DNA from: Cytophagaceae bacterium
Lineage (GTDB): Bacteria; Bacteroidota; Bacteroidia; Cytophagales; Spirosomataceae
Length of the DNA: 64,000 bases
Reading direction: 5' to 3'
Assembly (NCBI GenBank): GCA_947450365.1
Contig: CANFVE010000008.1
Coordinates: 1 to 64,000, forward strand
A program made the position numbers and the translations under genes. Below, piece after piece: positions 25,986 through 35,148 of this stretch. The notes below the pieces were generated by a model, which saw only the letters and a list, made by a program, of their open reading frames with translations, did not search any database and was not told the origin of the DNA. Each line of letters opens with the position of its first letter. Within the stretch, counting starts at the first letter, position 1.

Positions 25986-27886
25986 ATAGGGGGTAAATCT
26001 TTTTCCAATCCCGCGGAAAGAATTGGGAATCGAAGCCAGGACTTAGGATCTAAACTATATTCATCCACATGAAAACCCGGGGCATAGCGTTCTCGCTTCC
26101 ATTGGTTTCTCGCCCAAAGCCTAAAAAAGCGATGAGCAAATTCTGCCAATTTTTCCTTTGAAAATTGGCTTCCATAGGTCGCAAACAAAATTTCTTGGCA
26201 ATCGGCAGGACTTTTTCGCTCAAAAAAGGCCCAACGTTCCAAGGCATTTAAAATCGGATAAGGCATTAAATCCTCCTCATCCACTTGTTTGGAAGCTAAT
26301 GGCCTTAATTCTGCGCTTGGTTCTAAGGAATTTACCTGATGCAAGGCTGGAATTTTCGTTTCGGCCCAGATTAACCAAGTGCGTAAAAAACGTTTATCAA
26401 TCCCGGCAATCGGCGAAATCGAACCTGACGTATCCCCATCCATGGTGGCATATCCAACACTGGCTTCCGAACGATTCGATGTAGCTAATAATAAAGCCTG
26501 ATTGATATTGGCTAACATCCAAGCGCTTGGGCTACGAACCCTCGCTTGCACATTTTGTAAGGTAATATCATCCTGCTCCCAGGTTAATGACCGACCTATC
26601 GCCTTTTCAATCACTTGCCGATAAGTACTCACCAAATCATCGATTTCTAATTCATAATGCGTACTACCTATCCCATCCGCTAAAACCTTGGCTGAGGACC
26701 GAGTTTGCTCCGAGGAATTCATCGTACCTTGGTACAAGGTGGTTAATAATCTTTTTTGAAGCGTTGCTAAATCTTTGATTTCCGACGACCAAGGGATATA
26801 CGCCAATCGTTTTTGTATTCCAGCAAAACCCAATTCCTTTTCCGCGGCTTTCATTGCCAAATGGCATAAACTAACGATTGCCGAGGAATCCGCTCCCCCG
26901 GAAAGCGATACCACAAAACCCCTCGAATAGGATTTTCGCATATAGTCCCAAAGACCTAAGCGAATGCATCGCTCAAATTCTTCTTCCTTGATAAAATTTG
27001 ATATTTCCCAAGCATCTACAGGTTTTGTCTGAACGGTAGGAATCTTATTTTCCGCCTGCGCCAGATTGGCCACAACCACATCCGATTCATTCGAATGAAA
27101 GGGCGCTAAATCCAAATTGGCGATAATCAATTGATGATCTTGAAAAGAAAAACGTGAATTTTGAGCAACAATTTTTCCGTCATGTGCGATGTAGGCATCC
27201 CCATCAAAAATCACACGACCTGATTCATTTCCTAATAAATTGGCAAATACGTAGGCCCCTTGACAAATGGCGGCGCCTTCCAAGGCTAATTGTTGGCGCA
27301 CCTTCGCCTTTCCAAAAGAAAAATGCGAAGCCGTGGGATTGCAAATCAGGGAAACTCCCCGCTTGGCTAAGGCATGCGCGGGACGATTAGGGCCTTCCCA
27401 GGCATCTTGGCATATTTCGATTCCTAGCAACCAGTCATTCAACTGAATCCGGTAATCTCCCAACGGAATACCTTGATACACGACCCTTTTTCCTGCTTGC
27501 CAGGCCTTAAACCAGCGAGGTTCATAATGAACCCCATCATCCGCCAGGTGCTGTTTGGGAATCAGCGCGGCAATTTCTCCCCCTGAAATACAGGCCACCA
27601 CATTATATAGCGCATCTTCATAAGGCAAGGGCAAACCCACCAAAAAGGCAATATCTTTCGAGTATTTTTTTAATTTTTGCGCATATTCCCAGGCTTTTTC
27701 AGCCGTAAAAGGAGCTAAAAATTGATCTTCGCAGCCATAGCCGGTCAAACATAATTCGGGCAGACACAAAAGGCTGACCGATGATTTTTTAGCTTCCTCG
27801 ATAACAGCTAGAATGCGAAGGAAATTCCCTTCCCAGTCTAATGGCGTTTGATTTAAAACCCCGGATCCAATGGTGAGATGCGACAT
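25982..27886 (-). CDS. nadE: Glutamine-dependent NAD+ synthase
   Basis: A 634-residue two-domain enzyme. The N-terminal nitrilase-like glutaminase has the Glu-Lys-Cys triad in LCLPELCLTGYG, LIPKQHLADDGVHYEPRWF and GIEICQDAWEG. The C-terminal synthetase domain has the ATP-pyrophosphatase loop VVSLSGGADSSAIVSL. It amidates deamido-NAD with ammonia from glutamine. Length is within the usual range for glutamine-dependent forms. It is tightly coupled to coaX, so the operon joins the last step of NAD synthesis with the first step of CoA synthesis. Confidence 0.95.
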   Translation of the reverse strand: MSHLTIGSGVLNQTPLDWEGNFLRILAVIEEAKKSSVSLLCLPELCLTGYGCEDQFLAPFTAEKAWEYAQKLKKYSKDIAFLVGLPLPYEDALYNVVACISGGEIAALIPKQHLADDGVHYEPRWFKAWQAGKRVVYQGIPLGDYRIQLNDWLLGIEICQDAWEGPNRPAHALAKRGVSLICNPTASHFSFGKAKVRQQLALEGAAICQGAYVFANLLGNESGRVIFDGDAYIAHDGKIVAQNSRFSFQDHQLIIANLDLAPFHSNESDVVVANLAQAENKIPTVQTKPVDAWEISNFIKEEEFERCIRLGLWDYMRKSYSRGFVVSLSGGADSSAIVSLCHLAMKAAEKELGFAGIQKRLAYIPWSSEIKDLATLQKRLLTTLYQGTMNSSEQTRSSAKVLADGIGSTHYELEIDDLVSTYRQVIEKAIGRSLTWEQDDITLQNVQARVRSPSAWMLANINQALLLATSNRSEASVGYATMDGDTSGSISPIAGIDKRFLRTWLIWAETKIPALHQVNSLEPSAELRPLASKQVDEEDLMPYPILNALERWAFFERKSPADCQEILFATYGSQFSKEKLAEFAHRFFRLWARNQWKRERYAPGFHVDEYSLDPKSWLRFPILSAGLEKDLPPI

Positions 27887-27889
27887 GAA

Positions 27890-28177
27890 TTAACGGGTTT
27901 TCTTTTGGGTAACAGGCGTCCCCGGTTTAAATATTCGATTCCAAATTTTGACCTTATTCTGTGCATTTAAGGGTGAATTAGGATTCCGAACATGTTTATA
28001 GCGCGGTGTCCACATCCAAGAAAAAGCTTCTCGAGGCCGATAATATAAATCTCCATGGCGATGTTCCACACGAACCCGACAAGTCGTTCGAGGACAGCGG
28101 GCGGACCAGCAACTACTTAGACCTGCTATCATCAACAGACATGAAATAACCAATAAAATCGAGCGCGAAGCTGGCAT
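27890..28177 (-). CDS. Small basic lipoprotein, function unknown
   Basis: A 95-residue protein with a lipoprotein signal ending LMIAGLSSC (Cys 23). The mature part is short and rich in Arg, Cys, Trp and Tyr (CPRTTCRVRVEHRHGDLYYRP, then SWMWTPRYKHVRNPN), with a basic tail. The pattern suggests a conserved small envelope protein of Bacteroidota; I cannot name it. It begins the operon that continues through nadE, coaX, aguA and the second lipoprotein, and ends three bases before nadE. Confidence 0.72.
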   Translation of the reverse strand: MPASRSILLVISCLLMIAGLSSCWSARCPRTTCRVRVEHRHGDLYYRPREAFSWMWTPRYKHVRNPNSPLNAQNKVKIWNRIFKPGTPVTQKKTR

Positions 28178-28263
28178 AAATATTCTTTCTTGGTAGGAAG
28201 AACGAATTCTAATTAGTTAAATTACAAATCAAGCCTTAATTTTACCTTGAATTTTAAGTCCTT

Positions 28264-28911
28264 ATGCAATCAATCGTCAAAGATATAAAATCAGTCGCAA
28301 AAAGAGATGTTTTTGAATATCCCGTGATGGAATCTTTTTATACGATCCAAGGAGAAGGAAAGTACCAAGGGCATGCCGCCTATTTTATTCGTTTAGGCGG
28401 TTGCGATGTGGGTTGTCATTGGTGCGACGTCAAGGAGAGCTGGCCCATCGATACCCACCCGAAAAAAAGCGTTCAAACCCTCGTAAATGAAGCCTCCCAG
28501 TACCCTGGTCGTTTAGTAGTCATCACCGGCGGAGAACCCTTACTGCATAATTTATTTCCCCTGACCGAAGCATTACAAGCGGCCGGCTTCCGAACACACA
28601 TCGAAACATCTGGCGTTTGCGATACCTTTACGGGGCATTGGGATTGGATTTGTTTTTCTCCCAAAAAATTCAAAGACCCGAATCCTTCAATCTATGCTGC
28701 GGTGAATGAATTAAAAGTAGTGGTTTTTCACAAATCAGATATTCCATGGGCGGAGACCTTTGTGGACAAAATTCCAGCAAACGCACATTATTATTTACAA
28801 CCTGAATGGTCTAAACAAGTGGAAATGAATGAATTAATTGTTTCATTTGTAAAGGAAAACCCGACTTGGCAAATTTCCGTTCAAACCCACAAGTTTTTAC
28901 AAATCCCTTAA
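28264..28911 (+). CDS. queE: 7-carboxy-7-deazaguanine synthase
   Basis: A 215-residue radical SAM enzyme of the queuosine/7-deazaguanine pathway, converting 6-carboxytetrahydropterin to CDG. The cluster cysteines are C47, C51 and C54 in GGCDVGCHWCDVKESWP, the standard C-x3-C-x2-C spacing. Other marks are FYTIQGEGKYQGHAAYFIRL, VVITGGEPLLH, THIETSGVCD and CFSPKKF. It precedes an OmpA-type protein by three bases. The other queuosine genes are not in the window. Confidence 0.94.
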   Translation: MQSIVKDIKSVAKRDVFEYPVMESFYTIQGEGKYQGHAAYFIRLGGCDVGCHWCDVKESWPIDTHPKKSVQTLVNEASQYPGRLVVITGGEPLLHNLFPLTEALQAAGFRTHIETSGVCDTFTGHWDWICFSPKKFKDPNPSIYAAVNELKVVVFHKSDIPWAETFVDKIPANAHYYLQPEWSKQVEMNELIVSFVKENPTWQISVQTHKFLQIP

Positions 28912-28914
28912 TCT

Positions 28915-30162
28915 ATGCTTGGATTATGGCTTTTCCCTTTCCTATCGATTTTTTCTGCTGGGGATAGCTTGACGATTTCTTCCGTTCCGATTAAGGAAGT
29001 CAATGTCTACCGAACCCAATATTTTCCGATTTATTCAGCCGCCCGCCAAGAATTATTCCTAACCGTTCGCAAAGGCACGAAATCCGATGAAGAAATTTTC
29101 GTATCCGCATGGAATGGCAAGCAATTTGAAATCCCTCGGCCCATCGAGGAATTAAATCAAGAAAACAATGAAGGTACACCTACACTTTCCAAGGATGGAC
29201 TTCATTTAATTTTCTCGGGTTGTGATTATCCAAATTCCTTCGGAGGTTGTGATTTGTACGAATGTACGTGGGTCGATGGTTCCTGGACCCGCCCAAAAAA
29301 CTTGGGCTTTCTAGTGAATTCGCATGATTGGGAGGGTCAGCCCCAACTGAACTCGGATGGAAGCAAATTATTCTTTTCCTCGGACCGACCTGGAGGCGAA
29401 GGAAAACGCGATATCTGGTTGACCGAACGAGGAACCGATGGAAAATGGGGAATTCCGAAAAATTTGGGCAAAAAAATCAACAGTTCGGAGGATGAACAAG
29501 GCCCCTATTACATGGATGAGCGGGCTATTTTAGTATTTTCAACGAATCAAAAAGGTGGAAAAGGGGGTTTAGATTTTCATCAAAGTCTTTGGGACGGAAA
29601 AATTTGGTCAGAATCAGTGGCCATTAAAGAAATCAATAGCACTTCAAATGACGCTGGATTTTCAGAAGGAATCCATGAAAACCAATATTACATTTCCAGA
29701 AAGGTGAATGATTCGATTCAGGATATTCAGATACAATCCGTTGAAATCCCAGAATTTTGTTGGCTTAAAAAACCCGTAGACCTACCCCCACCTATCCTCG
29801 TCGCTAAACCAGCCCCTATCGAATTTCAAAAGTTACATTTTGAAGATATTCAATTTGAAAATAATAAGTCAGACCTGCCTTTTGTGACACCTGCCTGTCT
29901 ACTGGATTTAGTTTCCTATTTATTTCAAAATCCAACCAAATCCATTGAGATTCATGGACATACCGATGAAGTGGGAAATGCACAGTCCAATTTATCGCTT
30001 TCGGACAGAAGGGCCAATTCGGTTAAAAAATACTTAATGGACCAAGGAATTGCGGGGGAACGAATTAAAACAATTGCTTTTGGGAATAGTAAACCAAAAA
30101 TAAAAGCAAAAACAGCCGAGGCGCGAAAAATTAATCGTCGGATCGAAATTATTTTACCCTAA
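28915..30162 (+). CDS. PD40 beta-propeller OmpA family protein
   Basis: A 415-residue exported protein. It begins with a signal peptide (LGLWLFPFLSIFSAGDS). About residues 30-280 contain repeated PD40/WD40-like blades (EGTPTLSKDGLHLIFSG, EGQPQLNSDGSKLFFSS, DEQGPYYMDERAILVFSTN). The C-terminal 105 residues form an OmpA peptidoglycan-binding domain (IEIHGHTDEVGNAQSNLSLS, DRRANSVKKYLMDQGIAGERI, ARKINRRIEIIL). Such proteins attach to peptidoglycan from the periplasm; some belong to type IX secretion or gliding machinery, but nothing here links this one to it. Its 3' end overlaps convergent rlpA by 14 bases. Confidence 0.88.
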   Translation: MLGLWLFPFLSIFSAGDSLTISSVPIKEVNVYRTQYFPIYSAARQELFLTVRKGTKSDEEIFVSAWNGKQFEIPRPIEELNQENNEGTPTLSKDGLHLIFSGCDYPNSFGGCDLYECTWVDGSWTRPKNLGFLVNSHDWEGQPQLNSDGSKLFFSSDRPGGEGKRDIWLTERGTDGKWGIPKNLGKKINSSEDEQGPYYMDERAILVFSTNQKGGKGGLDFHQSLWDGKIWSESVAIKEINSTSNDAGFSEGIHENQYYISRKVNDSIQDIQIQSVEIPEFCWLKKPVDLPPPILVAKPAPIEFQKLHFEDIQFENNKSDLPFVTPACLLDLVSYLFQNPTKSIEIHGHTDEVGNAQSNLSLSDRRANSVKKYLMDQGIAGERIKTIAFGNSKPKIKAKTAEARKINRRIEIILP

Positions 30163-30664
30163 CTCGCTTTTTCCGCTTCTTTTTCCGAGGCTTTTTCTTA
30201 GCCTTTTTCTTAAATTTTTTGAGTGGTTTTGGATGTTCAGAGACAGCCAATGAATCTCGCAACGCCCAGGCCTTGCTTAAAGAATCTGTCAGTTCAGACT
30301 CAGTCACTAAGCGAATATGCACAGAAGAAACACCATGACTCACTAAACCAATCTCTTTGGCAGCTGCAAGCGAAATATCGATCACCGCACCTCGACGAAA
30401 AGGACCACGGTCATTCACGCGGACATAGGTAGATTTTTTGGTTTTGGGCAAATAGACCTCGACCCAAGCTCCCATCGGGAAATATTTATGCGCAGCGGTG
30501 AATTTATAGGGATGATAAGGCTCTCCACTATAGGTTTTTCCTCCCCAGAAACGACTGTGATAAAAGGTCGCATTTCCCTTCTGATCCTGACAAAAAGCGG
30601 AGAAGAATAGAACAATGAACGAGAAAAGCAGGAGGCCGCGAAAGCTAATCTGTTTTTTTAGCAT
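30149..30664 (-). CDS. RlpA-like lytic transglycosylase with lysine-rich tail
   Basis: A 171-residue exported double-psi beta-barrel protein. ATG at 30664 is preferred to a GTG at 30670, which lies at the edge of the promoter box. A signal sequence (GLLLFSFIVLFFSAFC) precedes the barrel: GNATFYHSRFWGGKTYSG, FTAAHKYFPMGAWVEVYL and VRVNDRGPFRRGAVIDISLAAA carry the conserved His and Asp of RlpA, which cleaves naked glycan strands. There is no SPOR domain. The C-terminal tail of about 27 residues is almost all Lys and Arg (KKFKKKAKKKPRKKKRKKR), which may bind teichoic-like or nucleic polyanions, or simply reflect the antisense terminator. Confidence 0.88.
   Translation of the reverse strand: MLKKQISFRGLLLFSFIVLFFSAFCQDQKGNATFYHSRFWGGKTYSGEPYHPYKFTAAHKYFPMGAWVEVYLPKTKKSTYVRVNDRGPFRRGAVIDISLAAAKEIGLVSHGVSSVHIRLVTESELTDSLSKAWALRDSLAVSEHPKPLKKFKKKAKKKPRKKKRKKRVRVK
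30188..30220 (+). terminator. Possible terminator of the queE-ompA transcript, inside antisense rlpA
   Basis: AGGCT (30188-30192), a 7-base loop, AGCCT (30200-30204) and a T-rich run to 30220 would form a short intrinsic terminator on the plus strand, 26 bases after the OmpA stop. The stem is only five to six pairs, so strength is uncertain. The T runs are the antisense of the lysine codons of RlpA. Confidence 0.4.
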
Positions 30665-30669
30665 GGGCA

Positions 30670-30699
30670 CAAAGGTAGGCCTTTAGGGCCTAAAACAAA
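30670..30699 (-). promoter_or_regulatory. Promoter of rlpA with inverted repeat in the spacer
   Basis: On the minus strand TTTG (30696-30699), an 18-base spacer and TACCTTTG (30670-30677) match the Bacteroidota consensus. The -7 box ends five bases before the ATG at 30664. A perfect inverted repeat TAGGCC-N5-GGCCTA (30676-30692) fills the spacer and could be an operator. The -33 TTTG is made from the T run of the gltA terminator. Confidence 0.6.
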
Positions 30700-30727
30700 A
30701 AAAGCCCTCCGGAAGGAAGGCTTTTTT
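30697..30727 (-). terminator. Intrinsic terminator of gltA
   Basis: An eight-position stem AGCCTTCC/GGAGGGCT on the minus strand with one mismatch and a four-base loop, flanked by A on one side and a run of seven T on the other. It lies 19 bases after the gltA stop. Confidence 0.8.
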
Positions 30728-30745
30728 AAAGAATTTTAACAAAGC

Positions 30746-32017
30746 TTAGCGCTGTGAAATTTCGACAAAAGCGCGTTCAGTAGCACCTGTATATATTTGG
30801 CGCGGACGACCGATAGGTTCCTTGTTTGTACGCATTTCTTTCCATTGAGCGATCCAACCTGGTAGACGTCCGATGGCGAACATGACGGTAAACATGTTTG
30901 TTGGGATACCTAATGCCCGGTAAATAATGCCGGAATAGAAATCCACATTGGGGTATAATTTACGCGCAACGAAATAATCGTCATGAAGCGCGGCCTCTTC
31001 TAAGTGTTGGGCAATCGATAAAACCGGATCATTCACACCTAAGGCTTTCAATACGTCATCAGCGGCAACTTTAATGATTTTTGCCCGCGGATCAAAGTTT
31101 TTATACACCCGGTGTCCAAAGCCCATCAAGCGGAAGCCTGAATTTTTATCTTTGGCCATCGTCACGTATTTTTCCGTATCTCCGCCATCTGCTTTAATGG
31201 CTTCGAGCATCTCGATTACCTCTTGATTCGCTCCTCCGTGCAATGGGCCCCAAAGCGCATTGATTCCAGCCGAAATCGAAGCAAAAATATTCGCGTGCGA
31301 AGAACCGACTAATCGAACCGTAGATGTCGAGCAGTTTTGCTCATGATCTGCATGTAAAATCAATAATTTGTTCAAGGCTTTTGATACGATCGGGTCAGCG
31401 ACATAACCATCCCCTTTTTTTCCGAACATCAACGACAAGAAGCTCGAGCAATAATCCAAACTCGCATCGACTTGATTAACCGCCTCACCCAAGGATTTTT
31501 TGTAATGCCATGTAGCCATGACAGGTAAAGTAGCTAATAAACGTAAAATATTTTTTTCATCATCACCTGCCTCATCGGTCGAATGAAAGGCAGACATCGC
31601 TCCAACGATGGCAGCTAACACACACATCGGATGCGTACTGGCCGGAAATGCATTAGCTATGGCCAATAATTCCTCATTTACGACGGTATACGATTGAATT
31701 TGTTTTTCAAAATCCGCTAATTGGGCCGAAGTAGGAAGTTCTCCGTGAATCAACAAATATGCCACCTCAATAAAAGTCGCCCGATCCGCTAATTCTTCAA
31801 TGCTATACCCCCGATACCGAAGAATTCCTTCTTCCCCATCCAAATAGGTAATCGCACTTTTCGTAGCTCCTGTGTTTTTAAAGCCCGGATCAAAGGTAAC
31901 AAAACCTGATAAATCACGTAGTTTTGCAATGTCGATGGCCTTTTCGTTTTCAGTTCCTTGTAAAGTAGGTAACTCAAAAGACTTTCCATCTAAATTAATA
32001 ACCGCTGTTTGAGACAT
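30746..32017 (-). CDS. gltA: Citrate synthase
   Basis: A 423-residue type II (hexameric-type) citrate synthase, condensing oxaloacetate and acetyl-CoA in the cytosol. Catalytic residues lie in LHADHEQNCSTSTVRLVGSS, GPLHGGANQEVIEML, FGHRVYKNFDPRA and the Asp region VDFYSGIIYRALG. N-terminal beta domain starts ITYLDGEEGILRYRGYSIEELA. Length is typical. It stands alone between the rlpA promoter and the divergent pepT gene. Confidence 0.97.
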   Translation of the reverse strand: MSQTAVINLDGKSFELPTLQGTENEKAIDIAKLRDLSGFVTFDPGFKNTGATKSAITYLDGEEGILRYRGYSIEELADRATFIEVAYLLIHGELPTSAQLADFEKQIQSYTVVNEELLAIANAFPASTHPMCVLAAIVGAMSAFHSTDEAGDDEKNILRLLATLPVMATWHYKKSLGEAVNQVDASLDYCSSFLSLMFGKKGDGYVADPIVSKALNKLLILHADHEQNCSTSTVRLVGSSHANIFASISAGINALWGPLHGGANQEVIEMLEAIKADGGDTEKYVTMAKDKNSGFRLMGFGHRVYKNFDPRAKIIKVAADDVLKALGVNDPVLSIAQHLEEAALHDDYFVARKLYPNVDFYSGIIYRALGIPTNMFTVMFAIGRLPGWIAQWKEMRTNKEPIGRPRQIYTGATERAFVEISQR

Positions 32018-32110
32018 AATGTAATGATATAATGACCTTATGGTTTAAAATAGTAGCACAGGATAGAACTGATTCCACTATTCGAACTACTAATATAATA
32101 TGTTATTTTC

Positions 32111-32127
32111 AAAGGTTAATTACCTTT
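32111..32127. promoter_or_regulatory. Inverted repeat between divergent gltA and pepT
   Basis: AAAGGT (32111-32116), five bases, then ACCTTT (32122-32127). It is 94 bases from the gltA ATG and 71 bases from the pepT ATG and could bind a dimeric regulator. No exact TAnnTTTG box is present for either gene; near-matches overlap this repeat on both strands. The rest of the 180-base gap is AT-rich without other structure. Confidence 0.35.
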
Positions 32128-32197
32128 ATGAATCCAATAAAAATAAATTCATTTAACACAATTTTTTCTTAAGATATTTCAAAAAAATACGCTTTTT

Positions 32198-33469
32198 ATG
32201 GCCAACATCTCTGATTTACTCCAAACCTATTCCTTTGGTTCGAAAGATCGCTTTCTTGCTTATGTCCAAATTGACACCCAATCAGACCCAAGCGCAGAGA
32301 CAAGTCCCACGACAGAAAAACAAAAAGATCTAGGAATTGTTTTGGTCCGGGAATTAAAAGCGCTTGGAATTTCAAATGCGCATATGGATGAACATGGATA
32401 CGTGTATGCGCACATATCAAGTAATGTGGAAAATGATGTTCCTGGCCTTTGCTTCTGTGCACACATGGATACCTCGCCGGATTGCTCAGGGGCTGGGGTA
32501 AAACCCCTCGTTCATACGAATTATCAAGGAAAAGACATCTTCTTACCCGATGATCCTAGTGTAATCATTCGCCTTTCCGATCATCCCGATTTGGCCGAGC
32601 AATTCGGGCATGACATCATCACCGCCAGTGGTTTAACACTTTTAGGCGCAGATAATAAAGCCGGCGTGGCCGAAATTATGGATGCGGTGGCATTTTGGGT
32701 CCAACATCCCGACGTTCCTCATGGACCCATATCGATCGTTTTTACACCTGACGAAGAAGTGGGGCGCGGCACCGACCACATCGATATTAAAAAAATCAAT
32801 GCCCAATACGGTTATACCTTAGATGGAGAAAAAAGAGGTCATCTCGAACATGAAACCTTCTCGGCGGATGGGTTTCAGATTCTGATCGAAGGAGTATCCC
32901 AACATCCCGGTTTTGCCAAGGGTCGCATGGAAAGTGCCATCAAAATCGCCAGCGAAATCGTTCAGGCCTTGCCTAAAGACCGCATTTCCCCCGAATCCAC
33001 CGAAGGCATGCAAGGATTCATCCATCCGGTTCACATCCAGGGCGCCGTAGAATCTGCACAATTAGATTTTATTTTACGCGATTTTAAGACCGAAAAATTA
33101 GTGGAGTATGGTGAATTCTTAAAAAGGTTGACCAATAATATCTTACGAAATTACCCAAACAGTAGCGCCACCTTCAAGCAAACAGAGCAATACAGAAACA
33201 TGTTTGAAATCCTAAAAGATCATCCCCAATGCATGGATCTAGCCATAAGGGCGATGAAAATGGCAGGCTTAGAACCTGAAACGACTAGCATTCGGGGTGG
33301 TACCGACGGTTCCCGACTTACCTTTATGGGACTTCCCTGCCCGAATATCTTCGCCGGCGAACATGCCTTTCATTCTAAACAAGAATGGGTTTCGGTACAG
33401 GATATGCAAAAAGCCACGGAAACCGTGATTTATTTGGCTTATTTATTTACGGAAGAAAATCACAAATAA
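32198..33469 (+). CDS. pepT: Peptidase T (tripeptide aminopeptidase)
   Basis: A 423-residue cytosolic M20 metallopeptidase that removes N-terminal residues from tripeptides. Zinc ligands and catalytic residues are in FCAHMDTSPD, LLGADNKAGVAEIM, FTPDEEVGRGTDHID and the dimerisation/binding motif SIRGGTDGSRLTFMGLPCPNIF, with the final His ligand in GEHAFHSKQEW. Length and motif order match PepT. It ends in a strong terminator shared with guaA. Confidence 0.95.
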   Translation: MANISDLLQTYSFGSKDRFLAYVQIDTQSDPSAETSPTTEKQKDLGIVLVRELKALGISNAHMDEHGYVYAHISSNVENDVPGLCFCAHMDTSPDCSGAGVKPLVHTNYQGKDIFLPDDPSVIIRLSDHPDLAEQFGHDIITASGLTLLGADNKAGVAEIMDAVAFWVQHPDVPHGPISIVFTPDEEVGRGTDHIDIKKINAQYGYTLDGEKRGHLEHETFSADGFQILIEGVSQHPGFAKGRMESAIKIASEIVQALPKDRISPESTEGMQGFIHPVHIQGAVESAQLDFILRDFKTEKLVEYGEFLKRLTNNILRNYPNSSATFKQTEQYRNMFEILKDHPQCMDLAIRAMKMAGLEPETTSIRGGTDGSRLTFMGLPCPNIFAGEHAFHSKQEWVSVQDMQKATETVIYLAYLFTEENHK

Positions 33470-33530
33470 AGCCTTTGACAATAACCCATAAAGGGTATTA
33501 CATCTCCGATGAAACATAGCCGTTAAAACA

Positions 33531-33557
33531 AAAAAGGCGCTTCAAAAGCGCCTTTTC
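33531..33557. terminator. Bidirectional intrinsic terminator between pepT and guaA
   Basis: A perfect seven-base stem GGCGCTT/AAGCGCC (33536-33542 and 33546-33552) with a three-base loop, preceded by a run of A and followed by TTTT, so it can stop transcripts from both convergent genes. Confidence 0.85.
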
Positions 33558-33561
33558 CATT

Positions 33562-35085
33562 TTATTCCCACTCGATCGTCGCGGGTGGTTTAGACGAAAT
33601 GTCATAGACCACGCGATTTACGCCTTTAACCTTATTAATAATTTCATTGGAGATTCGACCTAAAAATTCATAAGGCAAATGACACCAATCCGCCGTCATC
33701 CCATCCAAGCTACTGACCGCCCGAAGCGCTACCACATTTTCATAGGTACGTTCATCGCCCATGACGCCCACCGATTGAACCGGCAATAACATCGCACCCG
33801 CTTGCCACACTTGGTCATATAGTCCATCCTGCTTCAAGCCTTGAATGAAAATGGCATCTACTTTTTGTAAAATATCCACCTTCTCGGCCGTCACATCCCC
33901 CAGAATCCGAATCCCTAAACCAGGTCCCGGAAACGGGTGACGTCCCAAAATATCTTTGGGAACACCTAATGTTTTCCCAACCAATCGTACCTCATCTTTG
34001 AATAAAGCATCTAAGGGTTCAACGACCTTTAATTTCATAAAATCTGGTAAACCACCTACGTTATGATGCGATTTGATCGTTGCGCTAGGGCCTTTCAACG
34101 AAACCGACTCAATTTTATCCGGATAAATCGTTCCTTGGCCTAACCAAGAAACCCCTTCAATCAAATGCGCCTCATGATCAAATACCTCAATAAACGTTTT
34201 GCCAATCGCCTTCCGCTTATCCTCTGGATCCTTTAATCCAGCTAAGGCTGAATAAAAACGATCTTTGGCATTCACCCCTTTCACATTTAAGCCTAATTCT
34301 TTGTAGGAATCCAATACTTGCTCAAATTCATCTTTGCGCAACAAACCATTGTCCACAAAAATGCAATATAAATTCGTTCCAATCGCTCGGTGCAACAACA
34401 CCGCCGCTACCGAACTATCAACTCCTCCCGACAAGCCCAGCACCACCTTATCATTTCCTAATTTCGCCTTTAAATCCGCCACGGTACGATCCACAAAGGA
34501 ATCCGATGTCCATGTCTGCGCACATCCACAAATACCTACCACGAAATTCTTAATCAATATACTTCCTTCCGTCGAATGCGTCACCTCCGGATGAAATTGA
34601 ATCCCGTAAATCGGCTTAGACACATGCGCAAATGCCGCCACACGCACAGTTTCCGTGGAACCGATCAACTCATACTGTGCAGGTAATTCCATGATGGTAT
34701 CTCCATGAGACATCCACACTTGGCCTTTTTCAGATAAATCAGCCAACAAAGGACTTGTTTTTACGGTGGTCATGTGCGCCCGTCCATATTCTCGATGACC
34801 CGAAGCCTGAACCAAACCACCCCCCTGATGAGCCAATAATTGGGCTCCATAACAAATCCCCAACACCGGCAATTCACCAAAAATCGATTCGTCCACCCGA
34901 GGTGAATCCTCATCCCGAACCGAACATGGGCTACCAGATAAGATAATTCCTTTTACCGACGCATCGATGTCCGGAATGTGATTGAATGGATGAATTTCAC
35001 AATATATGTTGAGCTCACGAACCCTTCGGGCGATTAATTGAGTTACCTGCGAACCGAAGTCAAGAATTAAGATCTTTTCCGCCAT
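33562..35085 (-). CDS. guaA: GMP synthase (glutamine-hydrolysing)
   Basis: A 507-residue enzyme that aminates XMP to GMP. ATG at 35085 starts the conserved [20 protein letters not shown]; a longer frame adds no family sequence. The class I glutaminase has its Cys in [13 protein letters not shown] and His/Glu in [11 protein letters not shown]. The synthetase domain has the ATP loop [18 protein letters not shown], and the dimerisation domain ends PPATIEWE as usual. A near-match -7 box (GACCTTTG) lies about 28 bases upstream of the ATG. Confidence 0.97.
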   Translation of the reverse strand: MAEKILILDFGSQVTQLIARRVRELNIYCEIHPFNHIPDIDASVKGIILSGSPCSVRDEDSPRVDESIFGELPVLGICYGAQLLAHQGGGLVQASGHREYGRAHMTTVKTSPLLADLSEKGQVWMSHGDTIMELPAQYELIGSTETVRVAAFAHVSKPIYGIQFHPEVTHSTEGSILIKNFVVGICGCAQTWTSDSFVDRTVADLKAKLGNDKVVLGLSGGVDSSVAAVLLHRAIGTNLYCIFVDNGLLRKDEFEQVLDSYKELGLNVKGVNAKDRFYSALAGLKDPEDKRKAIGKTFIEVFDHEAHLIEGVSWLGQGTIYPDKIESVSLKGPSATIKSHHNVGGLPDFMKLKVVEPLDALFKDEVRLVGKTLGVPKDILGRHPFPGPGLGIRILGDVTAEKVDILQKVDAIFIQGLKQDGLYDQVWQAGAMLLPVQSVGVMGDERTYENVVALRAVSSLDGMTADWCHLPYEFLGRISNEIINKVKGVNRVVYDISSKPPATIEWE

Positions 35086-35148
35086 GTTTGGATTTGATTT
35101 AAAATAAACAGCAAAGGTCGCAATTTTCAATCAAATACGAAGCAACAT

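Noticed and set aside
28915-30162. PD40-OmpA protein as a type IX secretion or gliding component
   Set aside because: The architecture occurs in such systems, but no por, spr or gld gene is nearby, so the assignment is not supported.
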